The position numbers and the translations under genes are program-made. Shown here piece by piece: positions 5,971-13,305 of a DNA stretch of 37,028 nucleotides. Under the pieces are notes generated by a model. It did not search any database, was not told the origin of the DNA, and was given only the letters and a program-made list of their open reading frames with translations. Source of the stretch: a virus; IMG/VR virus record IMGVR_UViG_3300017527_000054, positions 1 to 37,028 of that record; one strand, 5' to 3'. How positions within the stretch are numbered: the first letter of the stretch is position 1; each line of letters starts with the position of its first letter.

Positions 5971-6386
5971 CACTTCCCCCTTTCCTTGTAGAACACATGA
6001 TCCTGATACCAATAAACTTTAACCATATTCTTTGCCCACCAAGGTGTGCCGAACTCTTGAATGTTCTCCCAATGAGTGCCATCATGCACTCGGTTAATAT
6101 AAGATTCACGCCATGCCTTTCTTGCCTGACTCCACACCCATTGAGGTTCGCTATCAACAAACTTTGCCTTGCATCCATACACACCCTTTGTTGTGCCACG
6201 ATTCCTCAACCCTGATGCAAGTGCCAACATCCCACGATACCCCTGGTTAGCCGCTTCACCTATGATACATCTCACAGCAGTTTCCTCTTTGATCTCTGCC
6301 TGACATGAAGTAACACAGAACGCTAGAAGCAGTAATAATGATGTTACGGTTGATGCTATGATGTAAAACTTTTCATGCTGATCCAT
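5970..6386 (-). CDS. SleB-like cell-wall hydrolase with lipoprotein-type signal peptide
   Basis: The protein has 138 residues. Residues 7-27 are a hydrophobic export segment ending VTSC, which fits a lipobox with Cys28 as the lipidated residue. The mature part AVRCIIGEAANQGYRGMLALASGLRNRG carries the catalytic-type Glu44 and NR motif of SleB/CwlJ-like hydrolases, followed by WSQARKAW and a C-terminal HWENI...WAKNM...VYWYQDHVFYK segment. It would cleave peptidoglycan on the periplasmic side and could act as a Sec-exported endolysin or spanin-like lipoprotein. It is placed under the early RHH promoter, away from the holin cluster. GGGGGGTG precedes the ATG. Confidence 0.75.
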   Translation of the reverse strand: MDQHEKFYIIASTVTSLLLLLAFCVTSCQAEIKEETAVRCIIGEAANQGYRGMLALASGLRNRGTTKGVYGCKAKFVDSEPQWVWSQARKAWRESYINRVHDGTHWENIQEFGTPWWAKNMVKVYWYQDHVFYKERGK

Positions 6387-6398
6387 GACACCCCCCTT

Positions 6399-6632
6399 TT
6401 AGAATAATGGTTTGATTAATTTAGCGATCTTGACAACACCTTCCAACTTCTTAAACTTACTGCCTGTTTCTTCAATCTTAACATTGGCTTTTGTAGATGA
6501 AAATTTCACATCTAACCCTGCTACAAGATAACAGGCAAGAAGGCATACAAAAACAGTTCCTACAAAGTGCCTGAATATCCTTATGATAACATCAGTTATC
6601 CTCTCTAATATCCCAGGTCTTTGCTTTCTCAT
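6399..6632 (-). CDS. small single-pass membrane protein
   Basis: The protein has 77 residues from the ATG at 6632, which has AAAGGAG at correct spacing and overlaps the stop of the ribbon-helix-helix gene (ATGA). A basic N-terminus (MRKQRPGILERI) precedes one transmembrane helix at about residues 18-42 (IRIFRHFVGTVFVCLLACYLVAGL). A basic soluble C-terminal part (KANVKIEETGSKFKKLEGVVKIAKLIKPLF) follows. No family is recognised. It is next to the exported hydrolase, so a role in lysis or superinfection control at the membrane is possible. Confidence 0.6.
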   Translation of the reverse strand: MRKQRPGILERITDVIIRIFRHFVGTVFVCLLACYLVAGLDVKFSSTKANVKIEETGSKFKKLEGVVKIAKLIKPLF

Positions 6633-6769
6633 TTTATTTCTCCTTTCAATCTTTGCCACAAGAACATCACAAACTTAGAAAGATTTGGAAACCCTAGTTT
6701 CTTCTGTGCTTCCTCTAATTCCTTCTTTTCCTCTGTGCTGATTCTGAATGATACTATCTTTGTTTTCAT
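6629..6769 (-). CDS. ribbon-helix-helix (CopG/Arc-like) transcription regulator, 46 residues
   Basis: The protein begins MKTKIVSFRISTEEKKELEEA, the classic RHH beginning: an alternating beta strand VSFRIS followed by a helix of Glu/Lys. A second helix NLSKFVMFLWQRL follows. It has 46 residues, typical for a minimal Arc/CopG dimer. It is the first gene after the promoter at 6804-6831, and a dyad built of TGTATAC/GTATACA overlaps that promoter, so it very likely represses its own operon. GGGGG lies upstream of the ATG. The following gene overlaps its stop by ATGA. Confidence 0.8.
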   Translation of the reverse strand: MKTKIVSFRISTEEKKELEEAQKKLGFPNLSKFVMFLWQRLKGEIK

Positions 6770-6793
6770 TCCGTTTACCCCCTTTCCTTAACC

Positions 6794-6831
6794 TCTGTAT
6801 ACAAGTATAGCATATCGTATACACTTGTCAA
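6794..6831 (-). promoter_or_regulatory. promoter with overlapping dyad operator for the RHH operon
   Basis: The minus strand has -35 TTGACA (complement of 6826-6831), a 16-base spacer and -10 TATACT (complement of 6804-6809) with an extended TGC just before it. Interleaved with it are TGTATAC at about 6817-6823 and GTATACA at about 6795-6801 (minus strand), plus the inverted pair ACAAGTGTATA / TATACTTGT. Short repeated half-sites of this kind suit an RHH repressor. The predicted transcription start is near 6797. Confidence 0.75.
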
Positions 6832-6842
6832 CAATTATTATC

Positions 6843-6893
6843 AAAAAAGAAGGGCATCAAATATACCTCATTTGAGATACAAATGACACCCTT
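6843..6893 (-). terminator. strong rho-independent terminator of the late operon
   Basis: On the minus strand AAGGGTGTCA (from 6893) pairs with TGATGCCCTT (to 6850), with two G-T wobbles. Inside is a further stem, GTATCTC/GAGGTAT. A C and six T (6848-6843) follow. It lies 18 bases after the stop of the last late gene (6911) and just before the RHH promoter, so it insulates the late unit from the early unit. Confidence 0.85.
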
Positions 6894-6910
6894 ATATAGA
6901 GAAGATGCTC

Positions 6911-7138
6911 CTAATTGTTATAGTGAAAGAACCTTTTTCTGAAGTGGGCAAGTAATTTCTTCTTCCTCTCAGGGGTGATCCCCTCATACTGCCCATCTTC
7001 TGACTTCACTAATATATACTGCTCACCTGCATCAATAGCTTTCCGCATTCTCCTGACTTCAGCAGTATCCAAAACTGCTTTTAAGAGTTTGAACCCTTCA
7101 GTAATTGCATTGGCTATTGATTCTACTGCACCTGGCAT
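6911..7138 (-). CDS. small phage protein associated with the holin
   Basis: The protein has 75 residues: MPGAVESIANAITEGFKLLKAVLDTAEVRRMRKAIDAGEQYILVKSEDGQYEGITPERKKKLLAHFRKRFF. It is an amphipathic helix followed by a charged helical region. Proteins of this look are commonly found right after small phage holins and may belong to the lysis cassette or sit at the membrane. The ATG follows the holin stop by two bases with a weak AGG upstream. It is the last gene before the late terminator. Confidence 0.65.
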   Translation of the reverse strand: MPGAVESIANAITEGFKLLKAVLDTAEVRRMRKAIDAGEQYILVKSEDGQYEGITPERKKKLLAHFRKRFFHYNN

Positions 7139-7140
7139 GA

Positions 7141-7329
7141 TTAACCTGCCGGTGGTGTTGGTTTGTTAATAGCACTTCTAACTGAACCTAACCCAAGTGC
7201 CGCTAATATTCCCCAAACAACATCAGGAATTGCTATCCCATAAAACTCCAGGACTGCTGTTACACCAACAATAATTGCTGTGATGTAGGTTTTCTTTCCT
7301 TGTAACCATTGTCCAATTTTTTCTAACAT
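7141..7329 (-). CDS. putative holin
   Basis: The protein has 62 residues with KKTYITAIIVGVTAVLEFYGIAI, a short PDV turn, and VVWGILAALGLGSVRSAI: two transmembrane helices with a short loop and a polar, Pro-rich C-terminus. This pattern is very common in small phage proteins annotated as holins. It has a clear AAGGAG Shine-Dalgarno. It would form lesions in the inner membrane at lysis time. The identity rests on size, topology and position after the tail fibre genes. Confidence 0.6.
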   Translation of the reverse strand: MLEKIGQWLQGKKTYITAIIVGVTAVLEFYGIAIPDVVWGILAALGLGSVRSAINKPTPPAG

Positions 7330-7346
7330 TTGATTCTCTCCTTATT

Positions 7347-7628
7347 TTACATGGCTGTCCAATGGATCACTAATCCAATAGACATCGCCAAGTAAGTTAT
7401 GCAGATCGCCCAAAAGATAACAGGTTTGTCATCATGCAACCTACCTAAATCCTGTGATATACTTCTGCTTCTTTGCTTGACTGACAGATATTCCAGAACA
7501 CCAAAGCAGGTGTAGAATGTCAGTAGTGTATAAAAGTAATAATACCCATGACCTGCCCTTCCCATTAAGAATGCAGGAATCATTGGGATCAGTAACGATA
7601 TGATAAATAATACTTCACCTTTTTTCAT
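7347..7628 (-). CDS. three-helix membrane protein of the lysis/late cluster
   Basis: The protein has 93 residues. Hydrophobic segments lie at about residues 5-22 (VLFIISLLIPMIPAFLMG), 28-48 (YYYFYTLLTFYTCFGVLEYLS) and 71-92 (IFWAICITYLAMSIGLVIHW), with a basic loop RSRSISQDLGR between the second and third. No family is certain; a holin or antiholin is possible. The ATG overlaps the stop of the previous gene (ATGA) with AAGGTGG upstream. Confidence 0.6.
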   Translation of the reverse strand: MKKGEVLFIISLLIPMIPAFLMGRAGHGYYYFYTLLTFYTCFGVLEYLSVKQRSRSISQDLGRLHDDKPVIFWAICITYLAMSIGLVIHWTAM

Positions 7629-7891
7629 TTAGCCACCTTTTCTAGCCAATAGAACGGTGTAGCAACAGCATGAAGCACACCCTTGACTAAATAATATGCA
7701 GTATGCTTTACACCATCAGCTACAACCTTAACAACCACAACTGCACCATCCCCTGCTTTCTCAACCGCATTCCTTGTTCCCTCAGATGTGCCTTCAATGG
7801 TCATTTCATTCAATGCTTCCTTGAGAGTTTTCGCCTGTGCTACCCCTGCAAACAAGAACACCAACATCAACAACACAACAACTTTTTTCAT
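7625..7891 (-). CDS. secreted small hypothetical protein
   Basis: The protein has 88 residues with a textbook Sec signal peptide: KK, then VVVLLMLVFLFAGVAQA, with AQA|K at residues 18-21 as the likely cleavage site. The mature part is helical and Val/Ala-rich (AVEKAGDGAVVVVKVVADGVKHTAYYLVKGVLHAVATPFYWLEKVAK), suggesting membrane association from the periplasm. It could be a spanin-like or pinholin-associated protein, but no family is recognised. AAAGGGGGAAG precedes the ATG. Confidence 0.65.
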   Translation of the reverse strand: MKKVVVLLMLVFLFAGVAQAKTLKEALNEMTIEGTSEGTRNAVEKAGDGAVVVVKVVADGVKHTAYYLVKGVLHAVATPFYWLEKVAK

Positions 7892-7906
7892 TTCTTCCCC
7901 CTTTGT

Positions 7907-8647
7907 TTAACTTGCGATCAACATTATTGCACCAAGATACGCTTCAATATTAGATGCTGTATGCAACTTAATAGCAATATCATAAAGTGTTGTATCAGTT
8001 AAACCAGAAACATCAATAGTATCTGCTGTTGCCCATGCCGGAGCAGTTTCACCTGTATTAGTAACTGTATTACTCTCCCCACCAATATCAACTGTGCAGG
8101 TTACAGTATTGCCACCTGCTTCCTGCCAAATATTAGCATGGATACTGATAGTATTGATACCTGCAACTTTATAGAACTTACCTGTTAGATAGGTGGTGGC
8201 ACTTGTGGCTTCTGTAATAATAAACATATAATCAGTTGTAATAGCCGCAGGTGTCAAACTTGTTCCTATATATAAGCCGGAATCTGAACCTTGAGCAGTA
8301 TATGAACCATGCCATTCATAAATTACATTCGATAAAGATTGACCTTGACTATCCCATGATGAACCATTGTAAACATAAACAGTATTCTCATCTGTCCTGT
8401 AGAATATCTGCCCATCAACAGGTGTGCCAGGGAATGATGTGCCTTGCTGTAGAGAACCATTATCAGCCATCATCACAGCAAGTCGTGTGGTAACATCTGT
8501 CAAGCTACCGGCAGGATCAGTTCCTAACTCTGCCTCTATTGCCTCAACCTCATCCTGTAAGGAATTGACTACATCTGCATCAGCTAAATCTTCCTTATTA
8601 ACTTCATCTGTATATGTCTTTTTCGCACCTGGATAACTAGCCGCCAT
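7907..8647 (-). CDS. tail fibre / receptor-binding protein
   Basis: The protein has 246 residues. The N-terminal YPGAKKTYTDEVNKEDLADADVVNSLQDEVEAIEAELGTDPAG is a trimer-type helical stalk found in many phage tail or baseplate fibres. It is followed by GQIFYRTDENTVYVYNGSSWDS, a common fibre linker, and a Thr/Gly-rich beta domain to the C-terminus. It lies directly after the tail hub gene, the usual place for a receptor-binding protein, and probably contacts the cell surface glycan. The ATG has GGGGG upstream. Confidence 0.7.
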   Translation of the reverse strand: MAASYPGAKKTYTDEVNKEDLADADVVNSLQDEVEAIEAELGTDPAGSLTDVTTRLAVMMADNGSLQQGTSFPGTPVDGQIFYRTDENTVYVYNGSSWDSQGQSLSNVIYEWHGSYTAQGSDSGLYIGTSLTPAAITTDYMFIITEATSATTYLTGKFYKVAGINTISIHANIWQEAGGNTVTCTVDIGGESNTVTNTGETAPAWATADTIDVSGLTDTTLYDIAIKLHTASNIEAYLGAIMLIAS

Positions 8648-8648
8648 C

Positions 8649-9752
8649 TCAAACCCCCTGTTGTCTTACTTGATCTATTTTATGTTCTAACTGATTTATG
8701 CTCTCTGCTATATTAGGCCTTAACTGCCCTAGCTGTATGCTTATAGTTAAGTTGCTCTGGTTGTCTAGTTTATACTGTATCCTGTTCACCTGGTAGTTAA
8801 TTAAACCACTCCACAGGAAAGTTCCCCATTTCCTCTCACCCCACTTAGTTCCTCTAGGTCGCATCTGGAATAAAGGAATAGGTATAGTGCTTTCAATCCT
8901 TATCTCATCCAGTATATCTATCTTTGCCCTTCTCACAACACTCTTATACTCTGTCAGCAAAGCATTGCCAAACTGATCTGCTACATCATTGGTAACAATA
9001 GCACTATTCTGGATTGTCTTATCTCTCCTACCATATTTAGTTTGAGAAGATGTATCATTAACTATCCGGCTGAATGGTGATCCTGCTACATCACCACCTG
9101 TTACAATAACTCTATTGACCATCTCTTTATAAGAGGAATCAGTTGAAAACCCTAGCACCTTCCTGCCAAATGGATACACAAACCCTACAGTTGATGACCT
9201 TGCCTTAAAGTAGAACTCCCTGTTCTCATCAACACCCCACTCCCTTGTTCCTGCCAAATCACTTAGAGATTGGATTGCACTCATAGCATCTGTATTAACC
9301 TCGTAAGTATCTGCTGTAAATCCTGTGGCTGAGATTGTGCCTTTTGTAATATCAGTATTAGGCACTACATCTGTGTCAATTATATCATCAACAATATACT
9401 CAACCGTCTTACTAGAATAATCTGTATCTACATAAATGTCAGAAAGGACAGATTGGTATCCCATGCCCTTTATGGTGATTTCTTCTTTCTGCCCTTTGAC
9501 ATTTGCAACCTTGTTCTCAATCCTGCCTTGATACCATAGGTCATAATCCCCTGTGGTGAGGTTCTTTCTATATATCTTTACATTAAAGTTTGTGCCGAAC
9601 TCTATCTCCCTGCAAAACCTTTTCTGCACATTAAAGCTGAATGCACCACATCCGCCTATTCTGTTATACTCCCACCTCAAGCTGTTGATCTTATCCTGCA
9701 CCTCTGCAACTGCTGTGAAATCCCTATCTGATATAAGAACCTTATGAATCAT
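8649..9752 (-). CDS. tail hub / tail-associated protein
   Basis: The protein has 367 residues from the ATG at 9752, which overlaps the Dit stop (ATGA). The N-terminal half resembles siphophage tail hub proteins (Tal/gp27-like): WEYNRIGGCGAFSFNV, LWYQGRIENKVANVKGQKEEITIKGMGYQSVLSDIYV. The middle shows VNTDAMSAIQSLSDLAGTREWGVDENREFYF. The C-terminal coil LEHKIDQVRQQGV may contact the fibre encoded next. It would close the tube tip and organise the adsorption apparatus. No endopeptidase motif was noticed. Confidence 0.7.
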   Translation of the reverse strand: MIHKVLISDRDFTAVAEVQDKINSLRWEYNRIGGCGAFSFNVQKRFCREIEFGTNFNVKIYRKNLTTGDYDLWYQGRIENKVANVKGQKEEITIKGMGYQSVLSDIYVDTDYSSKTVEYIVDDIIDTDVVPNTDITKGTISATGFTADTYEVNTDAMSAIQSLSDLAGTREWGVDENREFYFKARSSTVGFVYPFGRKVLGFSTDSSYKEMVNRVIVTGGDVAGSPFSRIVNDTSSQTKYGRRDKTIQNSAIVTNDVADQFGNALLTEYKSVVRRAKIDILDEIRIESTIPIPLFQMRPRGTKWGERKWGTFLWSGLINYQVNRIQYKLDNQSNLTISIQLGQLRPNIAESINQLEHKIDQVRQQGV

Positions 9753-10978
9753 GAATACCACCTGTCGAACCAATCAAACTTAACCACACCGGCAACCAAC
9801 CCTAAGACATAGATTTCATTATCTTCAGGCATTAAGACCATATCCGTATCACCTAAGAAGTTGGATATATCATCTACACCATTATTCTCAACTGTAAGCA
9901 GGTCTGTGTCAATCACCAAATCCTGCCCTGTAACAATGCTCCCTGAGTAAGACCATACCTGATTGCTTGTCCTGTTCTCAATCTTTAAACTTGATATATT
10001 AGAGCCATTGTTGGTAACTGTGATGATAGGTTTCGCCCTAGCTGTTCCATTAACTGTGCTAATCGTGAAAGTAGTGGGGGATGCAGAGATGGTTTCACTA
10101 TGCCTTGTCTTATTAGTATATTGTTCGTAAGGATCTGAAGCTGTAAACCTAAATCTAACATCCCTCACATTTAAAGCCGCCCTATGATCAACCCTAACAT
10201 CATTCACTAGCACCTTATATAGTCTATCTTCAAACAAATACAAATCTTTATTTTCTAAATCCCCATCTGGTTTATCCCTGAGTGAGTTTATCCGCTTGAG
10301 TAAAGCATCCAGGTTATCCCTTGCCGCATTAGCAGTAGAACCAACAACTGTGCCTGAAACCTCTATTGTCTTGCTCTGCATCTGCATCTTAGGCATTCGT
10401 GATCCTTCCCTTCTAGGAACATCAAATGTTTGCCCTTTAAATCTGTTAGCCGGTTTGAACTTAGCTACATCCATATAATCACTCAACTCAGTTAAGGTAT
10501 CATCACCCTCACAAAGAACAGCATTGTCAAAATATACAGCAGTATTGCCTGTCCTGACCTCAAAGCCGATACGCAACTGTGATGCACAAGGATTAATGTC
10601 ATGGGTGATTTCTTCCCAATCCCAATCACTATCACCATCATTAGCAGAAGATGAGGATTTGGCACTCACTCCGTCATCAATGGATATATACCCCCTGCTC
10701 CCTGCTGTTGCATACACCCAAGCACCTAAAGTAACCTTCTTACCCCTATAATCATCATAGTCAGGCACATCATAATATAGGATACAATCTGTTCCTGATC
10801 TAGTTACCTTCGCTGAGTATGTGGATTTCTTTATGATAGTAGCTTCTCTTGCCACACTTGCTGAAGCACCAGAAAGAGTATGCTCTGTCGGTGCGGCACT
10901 AGCACCATCCACCCAATCCTCAAAATTACTCCAAGGTAAAAGATTTTCTGGGCTAATTTTTATATCTAATTCAGCCAT
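9749..10978 (-). CDS. distal tail (Dit)-like protein with N-terminal carbohydrate-binding-like domain
   Basis: The protein has 409 residues from the ATG at 10978 with AAGGACGG upstream. Residues of about 12-160 look like a CBM/galactose-binding jelly roll: NLLPWSNFEDW, STYSAKVTRSG, VTLGAWVYA, RIGFEVRTGNTAVYFDNAVL. From about residue 200 the sequence is Dit-like: KTIEVSGTVVGSTANAARDNLDALLKRINSL, LYKVLVNDVRVDHR, VRFRFTASDPYEQY, then a beta-rich C-terminus. Dit rings link tail tube and hub. The inserted sugar-binding domain suggests contact with surface polysaccharide. Confidence 0.7.
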   Translation of the reverse strand: MAELDIKISPENLLPWSNFEDWVDGASAAPTEHTLSGASASVAREATIIKKSTYSAKVTRSGTDCILYYDVPDYDDYRGKKVTLGAWVYATAGSRGYISIDDGVSAKSSSSANDGDSDWDWEEITHDINPCASQLRIGFEVRTGNTAVYFDNAVLCEGDDTLTELSDYMDVAKFKPANRFKGQTFDVPRREGSRMPKMQMQSKTIEVSGTVVGSTANAARDNLDALLKRINSLRDKPDGDLENKDLYLFEDRLYKVLVNDVRVDHRAALNVRDVRFRFTASDPYEQYTNKTRHSETISASPTTFTISTVNGTARAKPIITVTNNGSNISSLKIENRTSNQVWSYSGSIVTGQDLVIDTDLLTVENNGVDDISNFLGDTDMVLMPEDNEIYVLGLVAGVVKFDWFDRWYS

Positions 10979-11127
10979 ATAAACACCGTCCTTTTTATTG
11001 CTCTTAAATAATGAGTAATAATAACCATAATAATTTGCCACCAACGAAGATTAAAAATTACATAATACTTACCATCAATAAACTTTTCCTCGATTCCGTT
11101 TCTTAAATAAAATGGAAATTTAGCCAT
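10966..11127 (-). CDS. 53-residue small protein between tape measure and Dit
   Basis: The ATG at 11127 directly follows the tape-measure TAA, with AAGGGGG seven bases upstream. The stop lies 13 bases inside the Dit gene. The sequence MAKFPFYLRNGIEEKFIDGKYYVIFNLRWWQIIM... has an aromatic/hydrophobic middle and a basic end. The context and perfect ribosome-binding site make it a likely real small gene, perhaps a tail assembly factor. No family is recognised. Confidence 0.6.
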   Translation of the reverse strand: MAKFPFYLRNGIEEKFIDGKYYVIFNLRWWQIIMVIITHYLRAIKRTVFIWLN

Positions 11128-13305
11128 TTAAAACCCCCTTGCTGTTTTCAATGCTCTCTCAACTTCAAACCCTAATTCCTCTGCAAAATCCTCAACACTA
11201 TCACCGCCACCACCTATTTGTGGCTCAATTATGTTTATAGTAACACCACCACCGCCCTCACCGCCACTTAGAGTTAATCTACCATCTCTAATAGCATCAG
11301 CGAATGTATTGGGTATAACCATCTCACCGGGTGTTAATTGTGCCGGAACACTATCTGTTCCTTTTTGAAACCCTGTTGCCGCTATTGTGGCAACTTGCAT
11401 AGCACCTTCGGCAATCGCCTTTATCTTCCAGGGAATATCTGTCGGCGGCACCCAATGTTTTGAAATAAGAGAAAGTGTGGCTTGAGTATTCATTATAACT
11501 TCAGCAATTCTAATCGCCTTTAATGCTATTGCGAACGCCTTATGTTCATCACTACTTGCAGAAAGAAAAGATTTTGTTGAAGATAGTAAACCATCATTAA
11601 TTTTTTTCTCTAATACTAATTTTTCCTTTGCAATCTTGTCTGTTGTCTTTTGCCTTTTCTTTTCTTCTTCAAGAATAATCTTTGTTTTTTGTTCCTCAGT
11701 AACTTTCTTAGCATTAAATTCTATTTCTAATCGTGTTATCTCTTTAGCTAATGCTTCATCTCCCATTGAGCTAATATTATCTTGAAAAAAACCAATAGAT
11801 TCTAATTTCCGTGCCTGTTCTTCTTCAAGTTTTGTGGTAGCATCATCTTCACCAAATATACCTTCTTCCCCACCTTCCCCAAAACCAATTCCACCTTCAG
11901 GTAAACCAGTTTCTGTTAATGCCTGTTCTTCTCTATGCAACTTAAGCAATGTTTGCATTGCTCTTTTTTTATCTTCCAATAAAACAATAATTCTTTCTTC
12001 TGCCTTTGCCCTTGCACCCGGATTGGCTAGTGCTAATCGTATAGTTTCTTTTTGTTTCTCTATTTCCCAATCATAACTCTTAATCCGTCTTTCTAAATCA
12101 GATTGCAAATCATTACTTTCCATTCCAACCATCATAGTCGCATCAGCTAATCTTTGCATTGCATCAACTACATAATTTGTAGAAATTAAAACATTCTCCA
12201 AAGCAGGAAGTAACCTCTCCCCTAATGCAATAGATAAAACATTGATATTATTCTTCGTTAATTTAATCTGTGATGCAGTTGTTCCCTGTTTTTTTCTAAA
12301 TTCCTCAACTAATGCAGTATTTTCTTTAAAGGCAGTTGAAGACTGATCCAAAGCATCTTCTAATGTTTCTATTTGGGTTATTACTTTCCCAAATTCCCTG
12401 GCTAATCTTTGATCTGCAAGTCCTAATTCCTTTAAAATCGTTGTTGTCGTTCCCCCCTGATCTTCAATTTTCTTCAATCCCTTCAAAAACAACACAATTG
12501 CTTGGGCAGAATCTTTCTCAAATACCTGGACAAATTCATCTCTTGTTGTTCCAGCAATATTTGCGAGTGTAGTTAAATCTTTACTTCCGGTAATTGTGGC
12601 ATCTCGTATTTTGATAGCGACTTTCTGAAATGCGGTTGACGCCGCCTGTGCTTCACCACCAGAACTAATTATAGCAGTTCCAAATGCTAACACCTGATCT
12701 GCCGATAATCCAATACGGACACCAAAAGATGCTAGGTTTTGTGATAGTGCTAATAATTCTGCTTCTTGGGTTTTAAACTCATTACCTAACTGTGCTAAAG
12801 ATGATCCTAACCGATCAACATCATCATCGGCTACACTCATAACTCCCATAAATCTTGACAACTGTAAAGTTCCAGATTCTCCTGCAATATTCGTAGTCGA
12901 ACTTAACATCGCCATTGTTTTTGTAAATTTAGTTAAACTATCCACTCCCCTGATACCTAACTGTCCGGCAACTTCTTGTATCTTTGCTAATTCTTCAACA
13001 GATACAGGAATCTCCTTTGACATATTAAGCAACCCTTTTCTTAATTGTCCAAATTCCTTCTCCGTTGCATCAACAGTCTTTCTCACCCCGGCAAACGCAT
13101 CTTCAAAATTAACTGCCGACATAACAATCCCTTGCATGATCTTTGCAATTCCGGCACTTACCATAATCTGCCCTAACCGCTTGAATGCCGCACCTGCTTT
13201 AGCAGAAGTTCCACTCATTTTCTTCATGGACTTCTCAATATTATCTAATTTCTTGGATGCCCTGTCCTGTGCTTCCAATAAGATTTGAATTTTACTTTGT
13301 GCCAT
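11128..13305 (-). CDS. tail tape measure protein (TP901-type)
   Basis: The protein has 725 residues. It begins with a coiled coil (MAQSKIQILLEAQDRASKKLDNIEKSMKKM). A TP901-type core follows: NFEDAFAGVRKTVDATEKEFGQLRKGLL, VSVEELAKIQEVAGQLGIRGVDSL, STAFQKVAIKIRDA and LKELGLADQRLAREFGKV. A long Lys/Glu coiled coil and a C-terminal hydrophobic/Gly-rich region (SVPAQLTPGEMVIPNTFADAI) follow. It sets tail length, which at about 0.15 nm per residue would be near 110 nm. It overlaps the chaperone frameshift product by 14 bases. No lysozyme-type domain is seen. Confidence 0.9.
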   Translation of the reverse strand: MAQSKIQILLEAQDRASKKLDNIEKSMKKMSGTSAKAGAAFKRLGQIMVSAGIAKIMQGIVMSAVNFEDAFAGVRKTVDATEKEFGQLRKGLLNMSKEIPVSVEELAKIQEVAGQLGIRGVDSLTKFTKTMAMLSSTTNIAGESGTLQLSRFMGVMSVADDDVDRLGSSLAQLGNEFKTQEAELLALSQNLASFGVRIGLSADQVLAFGTAIISSGGEAQAASTAFQKVAIKIRDATITGSKDLTTLANIAGTTRDEFVQVFEKDSAQAIVLFLKGLKKIEDQGGTTTTILKELGLADQRLAREFGKVITQIETLEDALDQSSTAFKENTALVEEFRKKQGTTASQIKLTKNNINVLSIALGERLLPALENVLISTNYVVDAMQRLADATMMVGMESNDLQSDLERRIKSYDWEIEKQKETIRLALANPGARAKAEERIIVLLEDKKRAMQTLLKLHREEQALTETGLPEGGIGFGEGGEEGIFGEDDATTKLEEEQARKLESIGFFQDNISSMGDEALAKEITRLEIEFNAKKVTEEQKTKIILEEEKKRQKTTDKIAKEKLVLEKKINDGLLSSTKSFLSASSDEHKAFAIALKAIRIAEVIMNTQATLSLISKHWVPPTDIPWKIKAIAEGAMQVATIAATGFQKGTDSVPAQLTPGEMVIPNTFADAIRDGRLTLSGGEGGGGVTINIIEPQIGGGGDSVEDFAEELGFEVERALKTARGF

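Noticed and set aside
5927-6199. 90-codon minus-strand frame across the hydrolase gene
   Set aside because: Shadow of the SleB-like hydrolase and of the small acidic gene; no ribosome site and no family resemblance.
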